Positions 39,990 to 47,924 of a stretch of 64,000 nucleotides of DNA are shown in pieces (the first letter of the stretch is position 1; every line of letters starts with the position of its first letter). The stretch comes from CAWCHZ01 sp963795555 (GTDB lineage Bacteria > Actinomycetota > Thermoleophilia > Solirubrobacterales > Solirubrobacteraceae): the NCBI GenBank assembly GCA_963795555.1, contig CAWCHZ010000002.1, positions 1,798,001 to 1,862,000 on the forward strand, written 5' to 3'. Below the pieces are notes generated by a model. It was not told where the DNA came from, did not search any database, and saw only the letters and a program-made list of their open reading frames with translations. A program made the position numbers and the translations under genes.

Positions 39990-40789
39990 CGGGCCGGTTG
40001 CTCCACGGCGGAGCGTGGCTGCGCGGCGGAAACGGCGCAGAGGAAGTGCCGCGCGACCCGCGCAAAGCGCTCGGGCTGATCCAGGTAGCAGTAATGGCCG
40101 GCCCCCGGGAAGACCACCAGCCCGGCGTCGGGGATCAGACGCTCCATCTCGCGCCCGTCGCGCAGCGGCGTCGCGGTGTCGTGCTCGCCCCAGATCAGCA
40201 GCGTCGAGGCGGCGATCTGCGGCAGCAGCGGACGCAGGTCCTCGTTGACGAGCCTGACGAACGTCGGGCGCAGCGGGCCTGCATTGGCATAGTCAGATGA
40301 CGCCGCGCGCGCGACCAGCCGACGCTGCAGGGAGCGCCCCGCGCCTCCAAGCAGGCGCGCGGCGACCTTGCCGACCTTGGCCATGCCGACCTTGCGGTAG
40401 TACGTCGGGCCGCGACGCGGGCGCAGCCCGGCGCTGTCGACGAGGATCAGCCGGTCGACGCGCTGCGGTCGGTGCCGGGCCAGGTGGATCGCGATCCGCC
40501 CGCCGTTGGAGTGCGCGATCACGTGCGCGTGCTCGACACCGATTGCGTCCAGGAAGGCGGCCGTCCAGGCGGCGTAGTCGGCCACTCCCCACGGCGCCGG
40601 CGGCAGCCCCGTCTCGCCAAAGCCGGGCAGGTCCGGGGCATACAGGGTCGCGCAGTCCGCCAGCCCATCGAGGATCGGCGCGACCGCCTCCAGCCGCCCG
40701 CCCCAGCCGTGCAGCACCAGCACGGGCGGGCCCGCGCCGACGCGGCGATAGCGGGTGGGGATCCCGGCCACTTCGATCGTGCTGGTCAT
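39986..40789 (-). CDS. Alpha/beta hydrolase
   Basis: 267 residues from ATG 40789. The oxyanion region PVLVLHGWGG, the nucleophile elbow VIAHSNGGRIAIHLA (Ser), the acid in IWGEHDTATPL and the catalytic His in FPGAGHYCYLDQPERFA form a complete triad. The substrate is not evident; co-transcription with Mur and Ddl ligases suggests an envelope precursor or amide/ester. Its ATG overlaps the stop of a 25-codon mini-ORF (ATGA) and its own stop overlaps the MurF-like start. Confidence 0.88.
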   Translation of the reverse strand: MTSTIEVAGIPTRYRRVGAGPPVLVLHGWGGRLEAVAPILDGLADCATLYAPDLPGFGETGLPPAPWGVADYAAWTAAFLDAIGVEHAHVIAHSNGGRIAIHLARHRPQRVDRLILVDSAGLRPRRGPTYYRKVGMAKVGKVAARLLGGAGRSLQRRLVARAASSDYANAGPLRPTFVRLVNEDLRPLLPQIAASTLLIWGEHDTATPLRDGREMERLIPDAGLVVFPGAGHYCYLDQPERFARVARHFLCAVSAAQPRSAVEQPAR

Positions 40790-40863
40790 GCCGCCACCCA
40801 CCTTGCGTCGACCAGCTCGGGCGAGGCGAACGGGGCGTGGAACGGCAGCGCTTCCCGGCTCAT
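40786..40863 (-). CDS. Candidate 25-residue leader peptide coupled to the hydrolase gene
   Basis: ATG 40863 opens a frame beginning MSREALPFHAPFASPELVDA that ends in the ATGA overlap with the hydrolase start. TAGGCT lies 10 nt before the ATG, so ribosomes could load on a near-leaderless mRNA here and pass to the hydrolase. Function is unknown. Confidence 0.45.
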   Translation of the reverse strand: MSREALPFHAPFASPELVDARWVAA

Positions 40864-40873
40864 CAACGCAGAC

Positions 40874-40879
40874 AGCCTA
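40874..40879 (-). promoter_or_regulatory. Candidate -10 element TAGGCT of the hydrolase-Mur-Ddl operon
   Basis: TAGGCT on the minus strand, 10 nt from the mini-ORF ATG. A TTGACG lies upstream at a 13-nt distance, too short for a standard spacer. Confidence 0.4.
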
Positions 40880-40894
40880 GAGGGCGCCGCTGCG

Positions 40895-42580
40895 TCAACG
40901 CGGCCGTGCGGCCATGGCCCGCCGGCACTGCGCACGCGAGTTCACTTGCCACAACCGCCCGCTGGCGACGTCCACCACGAAGAGGCGACCGTATGGTGCC
41001 GGTGGCAACGGGCGATAGGGAGTCCGTTGCGAGGGCGCCGCCGTGGCCGCACCGCAGGCGAGCGGGCTGTCCAGCGGTGCTGCGCCCAGCGAGGCGTCGT
41101 GGCGCGTCACCTCGATCGCGCTCGAGAGGTCGAACGTCGACGCGAAGACCGGCACGCCCGGCGCCTGATAGGGCCGCTGTCCGACCGTGTAGATCGTGCT
41201 CCCGTGGGGAAGGGTCGGCAGATCACGCGCCACCGCGCTCAGGAGGCCGCGCGACTGGCGCGCCGCGGCATCCCACGTCGCGGCGTGCTCGCGCACCAGG
41301 CTTGCCCAGCTCGCAAGCAGCGCGCAGGCGAGCACGACGGAGGACCCCGTGGCCACGCGCCGCGACTGCCTCGAGGACCCCGCGGCGACGCGCCGCGACT
41401 GCGCCGCAAGCCCCTCGGCGACCAGGCCGATCAATCCGATCGCCAGCACCGCGAGGCCGGGACCGGCGAGCAGCCCGACGCGGTTGTAGAGCCCCGGCGC
41501 AAGCGGCTGGTATTTGGGGTCTCCAGGGACGAACAGCGCGTAGGCCAGCAGCGAGAAGAACGCGCCGCCGAGCGCGAGTGCCAGCGAGCGTCGCAGCGCC
41601 AGGGCGTGCTCTGTCTTGTCGCGTCGAGCGCACCCTCGCACCGCCAGCGTCCCAGCGAGCAGCGCTGCGCCGATCGCCGCCAACGCCACGCCGCGGGGCA
41701 GTCCACTCAGCGGCAGGATGGCGTGGGCCAGCAGCGTCAGCCACTGATCGGCGATCCGCAGCGCATGGTGGAGCTGGCCGCCGAACGGCTGGGTCGGCTT
41801 GGTCGTGGTCGCCTCGACATAGACGGCGACGGCGAGCGCGACGAGCGCGTCCCAGCGGCCACGACGCCAGGCGACGCGCCACGGGACGCGCAGGCGGTAG
41901 AGCAGGCTCGACAGCGCCACGGCGGGGATCGCCACGGCGTAGGTCAACATGCTCACCAGATAGAGCGCGAGCGAGGCTCGCCGCAGACGCCGGACGGAGC
42001 GATTCGCGGCCGGATCTCCAGCGGGCGGCCGCGTCGCCAGCGGGCCATCCACCCGCAGACCGCGCAGCGCGAGCGTCGCTCCGGCGAGGTACAGGATCGC
42101 CGCGATCTGGTTGAGGCCCGCGGTCGCCCAGAGCCGGTTGGCGTCCGACCATGGGAAGAGCAGCGCCAGCGCGCCGGCCAGCGCCGCCGCCGCCCACGGC
42201 ACGCCGAGCTCGCGCAGCAGCGCGATCAACGCCAGCGACAGGCCGACCCCCAGCGCCACGGCCAGCGCGAGCTGCGCGCCGGCGTTGAGCCCGAGCACGA
42301 GGTGGGGCAACGGCAGCGCGAGCGCGATGCCCGGCTCGTAGGCCGCCTCGCGCAGGTTGAACGGTCCGAGGAAGTGCGGGGCCACGTGCAGCGCGCTCGT
42401 GGCCGCATTGGCCCAGTCATCCCAGGCAAAGCCGCCGTGCACGACATGCGGTCCGTAGACGATCGCGCCCAGGGCGCCGAGCGCCAGCGCGGCGAGCGGC
42501 CATGGTCCGCGCGCTCCGCCCGCCGTTGCGTCGCCGCGCTTGGGCAGCATCAGCTTGCGCTCGACGACGCGCGCGGCCAT
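40895..42580 (-). CDS. Polytopic membrane protein, possible GT-C glycosyltransferase-like
   Basis: 561 residues with about 12 hydrophobic segments. After the first helix an outer loop has HVVHGGFAWDDWANAATSA, an Asp pair placed like the catalytic acidic motif of GT-C/PMT-type glycosyltransferases. Near residue 385 there is a tandem repeat SRRVA(A/T)GSS. The C-terminal outer domain includes TVGQRPYQAPGVPVFASTFDL. I cannot name its substrate. ATG 42580 lies 9 nt after the TOBE gene stop, so the two may be co-transcribed. Confidence 0.65.
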   Translation of the reverse strand: MAARVVERKLMLPKRGDATAGGARGPWPLAALALGALGAIVYGPHVVHGGFAWDDWANAATSALHVAPHFLGPFNLREAAYEPGIALALPLPHLVLGLNAGAQLALAVALGVGLSLALIALLRELGVPWAAAALAGALALLFPWSDANRLWATAGLNQIAAILYLAGATLALRGLRVDGPLATRPPAGDPAANRSVRRLRRASLALYLVSMLTYAVAIPAVALSSLLYRLRVPWRVAWRRGRWDALVALAVAVYVEATTTKPTQPFGGQLHHALRIADQWLTLLAHAILPLSGLPRGVALAAIGAALLAGTLAVRGCARRDKTEHALALRRSLALALGGAFFSLLAYALFVPGDPKYQPLAPGLYNRVGLLAGPGLAVLAIGLIGLVAEGLAAQSRRVAAGSSRQSRRVATGSSVVLACALLASWASLVREHAATWDAAARQSRGLLSAVARDLPTLPHGSTIYTVGQRPYQAPGVPVFASTFDLSSAIEVTRHDASLGAAPLDSPLACGAATAAPSQRTPYRPLPPAPYGRLFVVDVASGRLWQVNSRAQCRRAMAARPR

Positions 42581-42589
42581 CGGCTCGCG

Positions 42590-42955
42590 CTAGCGCCGCT
42601 CGACGATCACGGTCGTCGACTTGACGATCGCGACGGCCGGATCGCCCGGCTTGAGGCCGAGCTCGTCGGCGGCCTCGCGCGACATCAGCGAGACGATCCG
42701 GTAGGGCCCGCAGACGAGGTCGACCTGGGCCATGATCTCGTCGCGCTTGATCGCCACGACGGTGCCCTGCAGACGGTTGCGCGCGCTCGTGCGCCCGGTT
42801 GCGCCCCGCTCGCGCAGCAGCTCCGCCAGGTCGTGGGAGGAGACGTAGCGCTGGCGCCCCTGGCGTTGGAAGCTGATCCTCCCGCTGCGCTCCCAGCGAC
42901 GCAGCGTGTCGACGCTGACGCCAAGCGCGGAGGCTGCCGCCCCGATGCGGATCAG
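42590..42955 (-). CDS. MerR-like helix-turn-helix TOBE-domain protein with probable CTG start
   Basis: 121 residues from CTG 42955: IRIGAAASALGVSVDTLRRW is a MerR/excisionase-type helix-turn-helix and LQGTVVAIKRDEIMAQVDLVCGPYRIVSLMSREAADELGLKPGDP is a TOBE (Mop-like) oxyanion-binding domain, so a molybdate- or tungstate-responsive regulator is likely. The frame has no ATG, GTG or TTG between the upstream stop and the first helix. CTG sits in CTGA, overlapping the stop of a 19-codon ORF that begins at ATG 43011. A frameshift joining that ATG to this frame is the alternative. Confidence 0.75.
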   Translation of the reverse strand: MIRIGAAASALGVSVDTLRRWERSGRISFQRQGRQRYVSSHDLAELLRERGATGRTSARNRLQGTVVAIKRDEIMAQVDLVCGPYRIVSLMSREAADELGLKPGDPAVAIVKSTTVIVERR

Positions 42956-43011
42956 GTCCTCGATCGGGCTCGCTCCGTGATCGCGGCCGGCACGCTGGCT
43001 CGCTCCTTCAT
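42952..43011 (-). other. 19-codon mini-ORF upstream of the TOBE gene
   Basis: ATG 43011 opens MKERASVPAAITERARSRT, whose TGA overlaps the TOBE CTG start (CTGA). TAGCGT lies 10 nt upstream. It is either a translational leader or the original N-terminus after a frameshift. Confidence 0.45.
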
Positions 43012-43021
43012 AGCTGGGTGC

Positions 43022-43031
43022 ACGCTACCGT
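43022..43031. promoter_or_regulatory. Overlapping divergent -10 elements
   Basis: TAGCGT on the minus strand (43027-43022, 10 nt from ATG 43011) and TACCGT on the plus strand (43026-43031, 8 nt from ATG 43040) share two bases, so the regulator and the cupredoxin gene cannot easily be transcribed at the same moment. Confidence 0.45.
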
Positions 43032-43039
43032 GCCGCGCA

Positions 43040-43465
43040 ATGAGCCCGCCAGCATCGATCGCCGCCATGCTGGGGGCGGCGGTCCTCGTCATCGGGCTGC
43101 CGGCATGTGGCTCGAGCGGCTCCACGGGCGCGTCGCGTCGCGCCGTGAGCGCTGGCAGCGCGTCCGCCACCCATCCGGCTGGCCAGGTCGTGCGGCTCGC
43201 CACCGACCCCAGCGGCGCGCTGCGCTTCGACCGTACGCACGTCGTCGTGGTCGCCGGCATGGTCACGCTGGTGCTGCACAATGTCGCCCCGGCCGCCCAC
43301 GGCATCGCGTTGATCGGCAATGGGCTGAGCAGGATCGGTCCGGTCGTGACCCGTGGTGGCACGGTGTCGCTGACGGTTGCGCTGCGTCCCGGGAGCTACA
43401 CCTTCTACTGCCCGGTGCCCGGCCATCGCGAGGCCGGTATGCAGGGCACGCTGGTGGTCCGCTAG
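43040..43465 (+). CDS. Cupredoxin-domain lipoprotein
   Basis: 141 residues. A lipoprotein signal ends in the lipobox VIGLPAC (Cys near residue 20). The mature beta barrel has the type 1 copper ligands in order: His in NVAPAAHGIAL, then Cys, His and Met in YTFYCPVPGHREAGMQGTL. It probably carries electrons or copper outside the membrane. The ATG is 8 nt from a TACCGT box and is divergent from the TOBE regulator. Confidence 0.9.
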   Translation: MSPPASIAAMLGAAVLVIGLPACGSSGSTGASRRAVSAGSASATHPAGQVVRLATDPSGALRFDRTHVVVVAGMVTLVLHNVAPAAHGIALIGNGLSRIGPVVTRGGTVSLTVALRPGSYTFYCPVPGHREAGMQGTLVVR

Positions 43466-43557
43466 CGATGGCGCAGCCATGCTCGCGCGGTGCCGGTGGG
43501 CGGGCGCGAGGGCCCGCCGGGCGGTCGCGGCTGCCTCGACCGGCCGCGGGCCGGGCC

Positions 43558-43563
43558 TATACT
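43558..43563 (+). promoter_or_regulatory. Candidate -10 element TATACT for the bifunctional nuclease gene
   Basis: TATACT lies 28 nt before GTG 43592. AAGGCGG between them may serve as ribosome-binding site. Confidence 0.45.
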
Positions 43564-43591
43564 TGACCGGCCCAGAGCCAAGGCGGTTGTC

Positions 43592-44083
43592 GTGCAGGAG
43601 ATGCAGATCTACGGCGTGAGCTTCGACATGGTTGGCAAGCAGCCGATCGTGCTGCTGAAGACCGTCGACTCCAACAAGTTCCTTCCGATCTGGATCGGCC
43701 ACCCCGAGGCTGCCGCGATCCTGATGAAGCTCCAGGGCGCCACCACGCCGCGCCCGATGACCCATGACCTGCTCAACGACGTGCTCAGCGAGCTCGATGC
43801 GAACTGCACGCGCGTCGCGGTCACCGAGCTGCGCGAGAACACCTTCTACGCCTCGATCACGATCTCCGTCAACGGGCGCGAGCTGGAGATCGACTCGCGA
43901 CCAAGCGACGCGCTCGCCCTCGCGGTCCGCGCAGGGGCGCCGATCTTCGCCGCCGAGGAGGTCATCGCGGAGTCCGCGATCGAGTTCGAGCACGAGGTCG
44001 AGGACACCGAGGAGGTCGTCGAGAAGTTCAAGGACTTCCTCGATCACGTCACGCCGGAGGACTTCGCTGGCGGCGAGAGCTAG
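43592..44083 (+). CDS. Bifunctional nuclease family protein (DUF151)
   Basis: 163 residues from GTG 43592; ATG 43601 is three codons later. The family pattern is clear: YGVSFDMVGKQPIVLLKTVDSNKFLPIWIGHPEAAAI, TPRPMTHDLLNDVL, NTFYASITI and IDSRPSDALALAVRAGAPIFAAEEV. Members in plants and Thermotoga have been described with nuclease activity; in bacteria the role is uncertain. The C-terminus is Glu-rich. It is convergent with the aminotransferase gene 21 nt away. Confidence 0.9.
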   Translation: MQEMQIYGVSFDMVGKQPIVLLKTVDSNKFLPIWIGHPEAAAILMKLQGATTPRPMTHDLLNDVLSELDANCTRVAVTELRENTFYASITISVNGRELEIDSRPSDALALAVRAGAPIFAAEEVIAESAIEFEHEVEDTEEVVEKFKDFLDHVTPEDFAGGES

Positions 44084-44104
44084 CGCCGGCTCCCGAGGCG
44101 GCAG

Positions 44105-45556
44105 CTAGCTGGAGCCAGCCCGCCGGCGCCGGGCCCGCAACGGCAGCACGCTCGCCAGCTCCGCGCCGTCGCCCGCGGGTTCTTCAGCGGCGCCCGCGGC
44201 CTGATCGCCCGCCACGCGCTCGCCTGCTGGCGCCTGGCGCTCATGCTCCCCGCCCCGCACCGGCGGCGGCACGACGCCCGTGAGCGTTCCGTAGAGCGCC
44301 ACCTGCTCGCGCACGACCTTGCCGATCCGGCGCACCCCCTCGCGGATCTCGTCCTCAGCGACGCCGGAGAAGTTCAGCCGCAGAGCTGAGCCGCCACGCC
44401 CGTCCATGAACGCCGCGCGACCGGGAACGAAGGCCACGTCCTCGCGCAGGGCTCGAGCGAGCAGGTCGGTCGTATCGATGTAGTCCGGCAAGGTCGCCCA
44501 GATGAACAGTCCGCCGGCAGGATGCGTCCAGCGCGCCTCGGCGGGCAGCTGCTCGGCCAACGCCGCCAGCATCACATCGCGACGGCGCCGGTAGCGGGTC
44601 ACCAGCTCGTCCAAATACGTCCCCCAGTCGTGCTGCTCGAAGTAGGCCATCACGAAGTGCTGGGTGACCGACGAAGAGCACAGGTCGGCAGCCTGCTTGC
44701 CGATGTTGAGCTTGGCCAGAACCGGCCCCGGGGCGACCGCCCAGCCGATGCGCAGGCCCGGCGAGAGGATCTTCGAGAAGGTGCCGAGGTAGGCGACGAA
44801 CATGCCGCCATCGAGCTCGCGCAGCGTCGGCTCGGGGTCGCCCTCGTAGCGCAGCAGGCCATACGGGTTGTCCTCCAGGACGAGCAGCTCGCGCTCCTGG
44901 GCGATCTGCACGAGTCGCTCGCGACGCTCGCGCGAGAGCGTCACGCCCGCCGGGTTCTGGAAGTTGGGGATCGTGTAGATGAACTTCGGACGGCGACGCT
45001 CGCGCTCGAGGCGCGCAAGCGTCGCCTCCAGCTCGTGGATGCGCATCCCCTCGTCGTCCATCGCGACCTGCACGACGTCGGCCTGATACGAGGAGAAGGC
45101 GGGGATCGCGCCTGGGTAGGTGGGCGCTTCGGCGACGATCACGTCGCCGGGGTCGATCAGCGCGCGACAGACGAGGTCGATCACCTGCTGGCCGCCGGTC
45201 GTGACGAGGATGTCGTCGGGGTCGGCAGGCGCGCGCTCCGCCGCCATCACGGTCACGATCGCCCGCTTGACGCCCGCCAGCCCCTCGGTCGGCCCGTACT
45301 GCAGCGCGCGGGCGCAGGAGTCACGGCCCACGCTGGCCATCAGCTCCGCGAAGGCCGCGGCGGGGAACGACGAGGTGTCAGGCCAGCCGCCCGCAAGCGA
45401 GATCACCTCCGGGCGCTCGGTGAAGGCCATCAGGTCGCGCATCGCCGAGGAGGTCATGACACGCGTGCGCTGCGCGAAGAGCGACGCGTAGCGCTCCAGG
45501 TCACGGCGGCTGGAACGCCCCTCCGACGGCCTCGTCGGCGTCTCGTCTATCGTCAT
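44105..45556 (-). CDS. PLP-dependent aminotransferase (fold type I, LysN/MocR-like)
   Basis: 483 residues. ISLAGGWPDTSSFP, LQYGPTEGLAGVKRAI, TTGGQQVIDLV, YTIPNFQNPAGVTLS, LLVLEDNPYGLLRYEG and the PLP lysine in YLGTFSKILSPGLRIGW identify the 2-aminoadipate/valine-type aminotransferase subgroup. There is no N-terminal GntR helix-turn-helix. The last 60 residues are Ala/Glu/Arg-rich and not part of the fold. TACGTT lies 8 nt before the ATG, suggesting a leaderless mRNA, though GAGGGC could also act as SD. The amino donor is not known. Confidence 0.9.
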   Translation of the reverse strand: MTIDETPTRPSEGRSSRRDLERYASLFAQRTRVMTSSAMRDLMAFTERPEVISLAGGWPDTSSFPAAAFAELMASVGRDSCARALQYGPTEGLAGVKRAIVTVMAAERAPADPDDILVTTGGQQVIDLVCRALIDPGDVIVAEAPTYPGAIPAFSSYQADVVQVAMDDEGMRIHELEATLARLERERRRPKFIYTIPNFQNPAGVTLSRERRERLVQIAQERELLVLEDNPYGLLRYEGDPEPTLRELDGGMFVAYLGTFSKILSPGLRIGWAVAPGPVLAKLNIGKQAADLCSSSVTQHFVMAYFEQHDWGTYLDELVTRYRRRRDVMLAALAEQLPAEARWTHPAGGLFIWATLPDYIDTTDLLARALREDVAFVPGRAAFMDGRGGSALRLNFSGVAEDEIREGVRRIGKVVREQVALYGTLTGVVPPPVRGGEHERQAPAGERVAGDQAAGAAEEPAGDGAELASVLPLRARRRRAGSS

Positions 45557-45564
45557 GCGCCCTC

Positions 45565-45570
45565 AACGTA
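45565..45570 (-). promoter_or_regulatory. Candidate -10 element TACGTT for the aminotransferase gene
   Basis: TACGTT on the minus strand, 8 nt from ATG 45556. Confidence 0.45.
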
Positions 45571-45653
45571 GCGCACGGCGAGGCCGCGAGCGCGCGACGA
45601 CCGCGGGATTGCAGCGTGACGAGCATCTGCCTGCATCGGAAAAACATCACTGC

Positions 45654-45689
45654 ATGAGGCGCGAGCACCGATCCGACGTGACGGCATGA
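45654..45689 (+). other. 11-codon mini-ORF coupled to the DUF4126-like gene
   Basis: ATG 45654 opens MRREHRSDVTA, whose TGA overlaps ATG 45686 as ATGA. No TANNNT box stands at the expected place before it. Confidence 0.35.
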
Positions 45690-46276
45690 CGCTGCTGTTC
45701 GACGTCCTCACCGGCATCGGCCTGGCCTGCGCTGTCGGCGCGCGCCCCTTCCTGCCGGTGCTGCTGGCCGGTGCGCTTGCCAGCGACGATCTCGGGCTGA
45801 GCTTCGACCACACCCGCTATGCCTTTCTCGAGCGACCGATCTTCCTGCTCGCCGTGGTCGTGGCGTTGATCGTGGTCGTGGCGGCCGAGCGGCGGCTCGG
45901 CGCCACCCGTGCGCAGAGCGGCCCGTTGGGCGCGGCGATCGCCGGCGTCGCGATCGGCCTCGGCGCGGTCCTGTTCGCCGGCGTGCTCGCGCACGATCAT
46001 TACCTCGCGTGGCCAGGCCTGGTCGGCGGTGCCGCTTGCGCGCTGCTGGCGCAGGGCGCCACGCGCAGCCTGATCGAGCGCACCAGGCGTCGGCTCGATC
46101 GCGGGGCCCAGGCCGCGCTGGCGCTCTATGCCGACGGCTTCGGCCTCGTCGTCGCCGGTCTGAGCGTGCTCGCGCCGCCCGTGTCGATCATCGTGCTGGG
46201 CTTCTTCGGCTGGCTGCTGGTCGGCGCTCGTAGGGTCGCCGAGCGCAAGCACGGTGGCCTGCGGATCCTGCGCTAG
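45686..46276 (+). CDS. DUF4126-like polytopic membrane protein
   Basis: 196 residues with about five hydrophobic segments: FDVLTGIGLACAVGARPFLPVLLAGAL, FLLAVVVALIVVVAAE, AAIAGVAIGLGAVLFAGVLA, VGGAACALLAQGATR and FGLVVAGLSVLAPPVSIIVLGFFGWLLVG. The AxGARPFLPVLLAG opening resembles DUF4126 proteins, which have no known function. The ATG overlaps the stop of an 11-codon mini-ORF. The downstream phosphodiesterase follows after 35 nt. Confidence 0.65.
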   Translation: MTLLFDVLTGIGLACAVGARPFLPVLLAGALASDDLGLSFDHTRYAFLERPIFLLAVVVALIVVVAAERRLGATRAQSGPLGAAIAGVAIGLGAVLFAGVLAHDHYLAWPGLVGGAACALLAQGATRSLIERTRRRLDRGAQAALALYADGFGLVVAGLSVLAPPVSIIVLGFFGWLLVGARRVAERKHGGLRILR

Positions 46277-46279
46277 CGT
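46274..46279 (+). promoter_or_regulatory. Candidate -10 element TAGCGT before the phosphodiesterase gene
   Basis: TAGCGT includes the upstream stop codon and ends 9 nt before the mini-ORF ATG at 46289. Confidence 0.4.
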
Positions 46280-46288
46280 CAGCCCGCG

Positions 46289-46315
46289 ATGGCCACGCTG
46301 GGTCGGGATCGATGA
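46289..46315 (+). other. 8-codon mini-ORF coupled to the phosphodiesterase gene
   Basis: ATG 46289 opens MATLGRDR and its TGA (46313-46315) overlaps the tandem ATGATG start of the next gene. A TAGCGT box lies 9 nt before it. Confidence 0.4.
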
Positions 46316-47886
46316 TGGCGGGCGCCCGGATGACGGCGGGCGTCCGGCGTCGGCGCGGCGGCCTGATCCTCGCCGTGATCGATGGGCTTCAACCGGCGAT
46401 GGTGCGTCGCGCGATCGCCACGGGAGGGGCGCCGACGATCGCGGCGTTGAGCGAGCGTGGCCTCCATGTCGATGACTGCATCGCGGCGTTCCCGTCGGTC
46501 ACTCCGGTCTGCGCGGCCACGATCGCAACCGGCGTCGGGCCGGAGCTGCATCGCGTGCCGAGCATCAACTGGTATCACCGCGGCGAGCGGCGCTACGTCG
46601 AGTACGGCTCGAGCTTCCAGGCCTCCCGTGCCCACGGGATCCAGCGCTCACTGACCGACACGATCTACAACCTCAACCTCGCCCACCTCGCGCACGAGGT
46701 CCCGACGATCTTCGAGAGCCTCGACGACGCGGGCGTGCGCACCGCGGGCACCACATACCTCATTTACCGCGGACGCTTCCGCCATCCAGTCTCCAGCGAG
46801 GGCGGGCTGACGCGACTCGCGCGGGCCGTCTTCCCGCACGCCGTCTGGGGTCCGCGCGAGCTCTTCTACGCTGACATCTTCGCCACCCGCAGGACCGGCT
46901 GCCGCAGCCAGCTCGGCCTCCCCGGCGTCCGCGATCAGCACGCCGGCTGCGTGGGCGCCTACCTCGTCGAGCACGATCTCTTCGACTTCCTGCTGCTGTC
47001 GCTGCCCGACAACGACACCTACTCGCATCGCACGGGACCGGAGGGCCAGCTGACCTCGATCGCCGGCGCCGATCGACAGCTCGCGCGGCTCGCCGAGGCG
47101 GCCGGGGGGCTGGAGGACCTGCTCGACCGCTATGCGGTGATCGTGATGGGCGACCATGCGCACAGCCTCGTCGAGCGCAGCATCGCGCTGGTCGACGCCT
47201 TCGCGCCGCTGCGGGTCGCGCGGCCCGCCGACCGCGAGCCGGGCGATGCCGAGCTGGCGGTCAGCCCGGCCGCTCGCGCGGCGATGATCTACGTGCTCGA
47301 TCCAGGCCGCCGCGAGCGGCTGCTCGAAGGCCTGGTCGAGACGGCACTGGAGCTCGACGGCGTGGACCTGGCGATCCGCCTCGACGCCGAGTCGGGCGAG
47401 GGCGTCGTCAGCGGCGCGCAGGGCACGCTGCGCTTCGCGCCCGCCGGCGCGCGGAGTGGCGGTCAGCTGCGCGTGCGCGACGAGCGCGGGCACGCCTGGG
47501 CGCTGCACGGCGATCTGGAGGTGCTGGCCGCGTCGCTGGAGGGCGACGCGCTGATCAGCGAGGCCTATCCAGATCCGCTGGCACGCATGTGGTCGGCGCT
47601 GCGCTGCCCGACCGCCGGCGATCTGCTGCTGTCGGCTGAGCCCGGCTGGGAGTTCGTCGACTGGGGCGGCTCCGCGCATCTGCGCGGTGGCAGCCACGGG
47701 TCACTGCACGCCGATGACTCGCTCAGCACGCTGATCGTCAGCGGCGTGAAGCTGCCGTCTGGCAGGAGCCCCGCCGGCGCTGCCGCCACGCGCACGGCCC
47801 CCGCCGCGCAGGGACGCTCCGGCTGGTGGATCCACGATGTCGCGCCGCTGATTCGCGGTTACTTCGGGCTGTCGACGGGCGCTTGA
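46312..47886 (+). CDS. Alkaline phosphatase-superfamily phosphodiesterase
   Basis: 524 residues. LILAVIDGLQPAMVRRAIATGGAPTIAALSERG gives the first metal-binding Asp, AAFPSVTPVCAATIATGVGPELH the catalytic Thr/Ser region, INWYHRG and later LLLSLPDNDTYSHRTGPEG and VIVMGDHAHSLVE the remaining Asp/His ligands. This is the type I phosphodiesterase/nucleotide pyrophosphatase fold. It has no signal peptide, so it probably acts in the cytoplasm or at the inner membrane face. Its start ATGATG overlaps a mini-ORF stop and lacks an SD. The substrate is unknown. Confidence 0.85.
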   Translation: MMAGARMTAGVRRRRGGLILAVIDGLQPAMVRRAIATGGAPTIAALSERGLHVDDCIAAFPSVTPVCAATIATGVGPELHRVPSINWYHRGERRYVEYGSSFQASRAHGIQRSLTDTIYNLNLAHLAHEVPTIFESLDDAGVRTAGTTYLIYRGRFRHPVSSEGGLTRLARAVFPHAVWGPRELFYADIFATRRTGCRSQLGLPGVRDQHAGCVGAYLVEHDLFDFLLLSLPDNDTYSHRTGPEGQLTSIAGADRQLARLAEAAGGLEDLLDRYAVIVMGDHAHSLVERSIALVDAFAPLRVARPADREPGDAELAVSPAARAAMIYVLDPGRRERLLEGLVETALELDGVDLAIRLDAESGEGVVSGAQGTLRFAPAGARSGGQLRVRDERGHAWALHGDLEVLAASLEGDALISEAYPDPLARMWSALRCPTAGDLLLSAEPGWEFVDWGGSAHLRGGSHGSLHADDSLSTLIVSGVKLPSGRSPAGAAATRTAPAAQGRSGWWIHDVAPLIRGYFGLSTGA

Positions 47887-47912
47887 CGAGGCACCCCGCA
47901 GTGGCGCTCGGC

Positions 47913-47918
47913 TAACCT
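47913..47918 (+). promoter_or_regulatory. Candidate -10 element TAACCT for the GtrA gene
   Basis: TAACCT ends 6 nt before ATG 47925, implying a leaderless start. Confidence 0.45.
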
Positions 47919-47924
47919 GAGCGA

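Noticed and set aside
40472..43465. Plus-strand open frame of 997 codons
   Set aside because: It is antisense to the hydrolase, membrane protein and TOBE genes. Only the final 141 residues (cupredoxin, start 43040) are real.
44084..44104. Terminator between the nuclease and aminotransferase genes
   Set aside because: The possible stem has a mismatch, a long loop and runs into coding sequence, so it is too weak to list.
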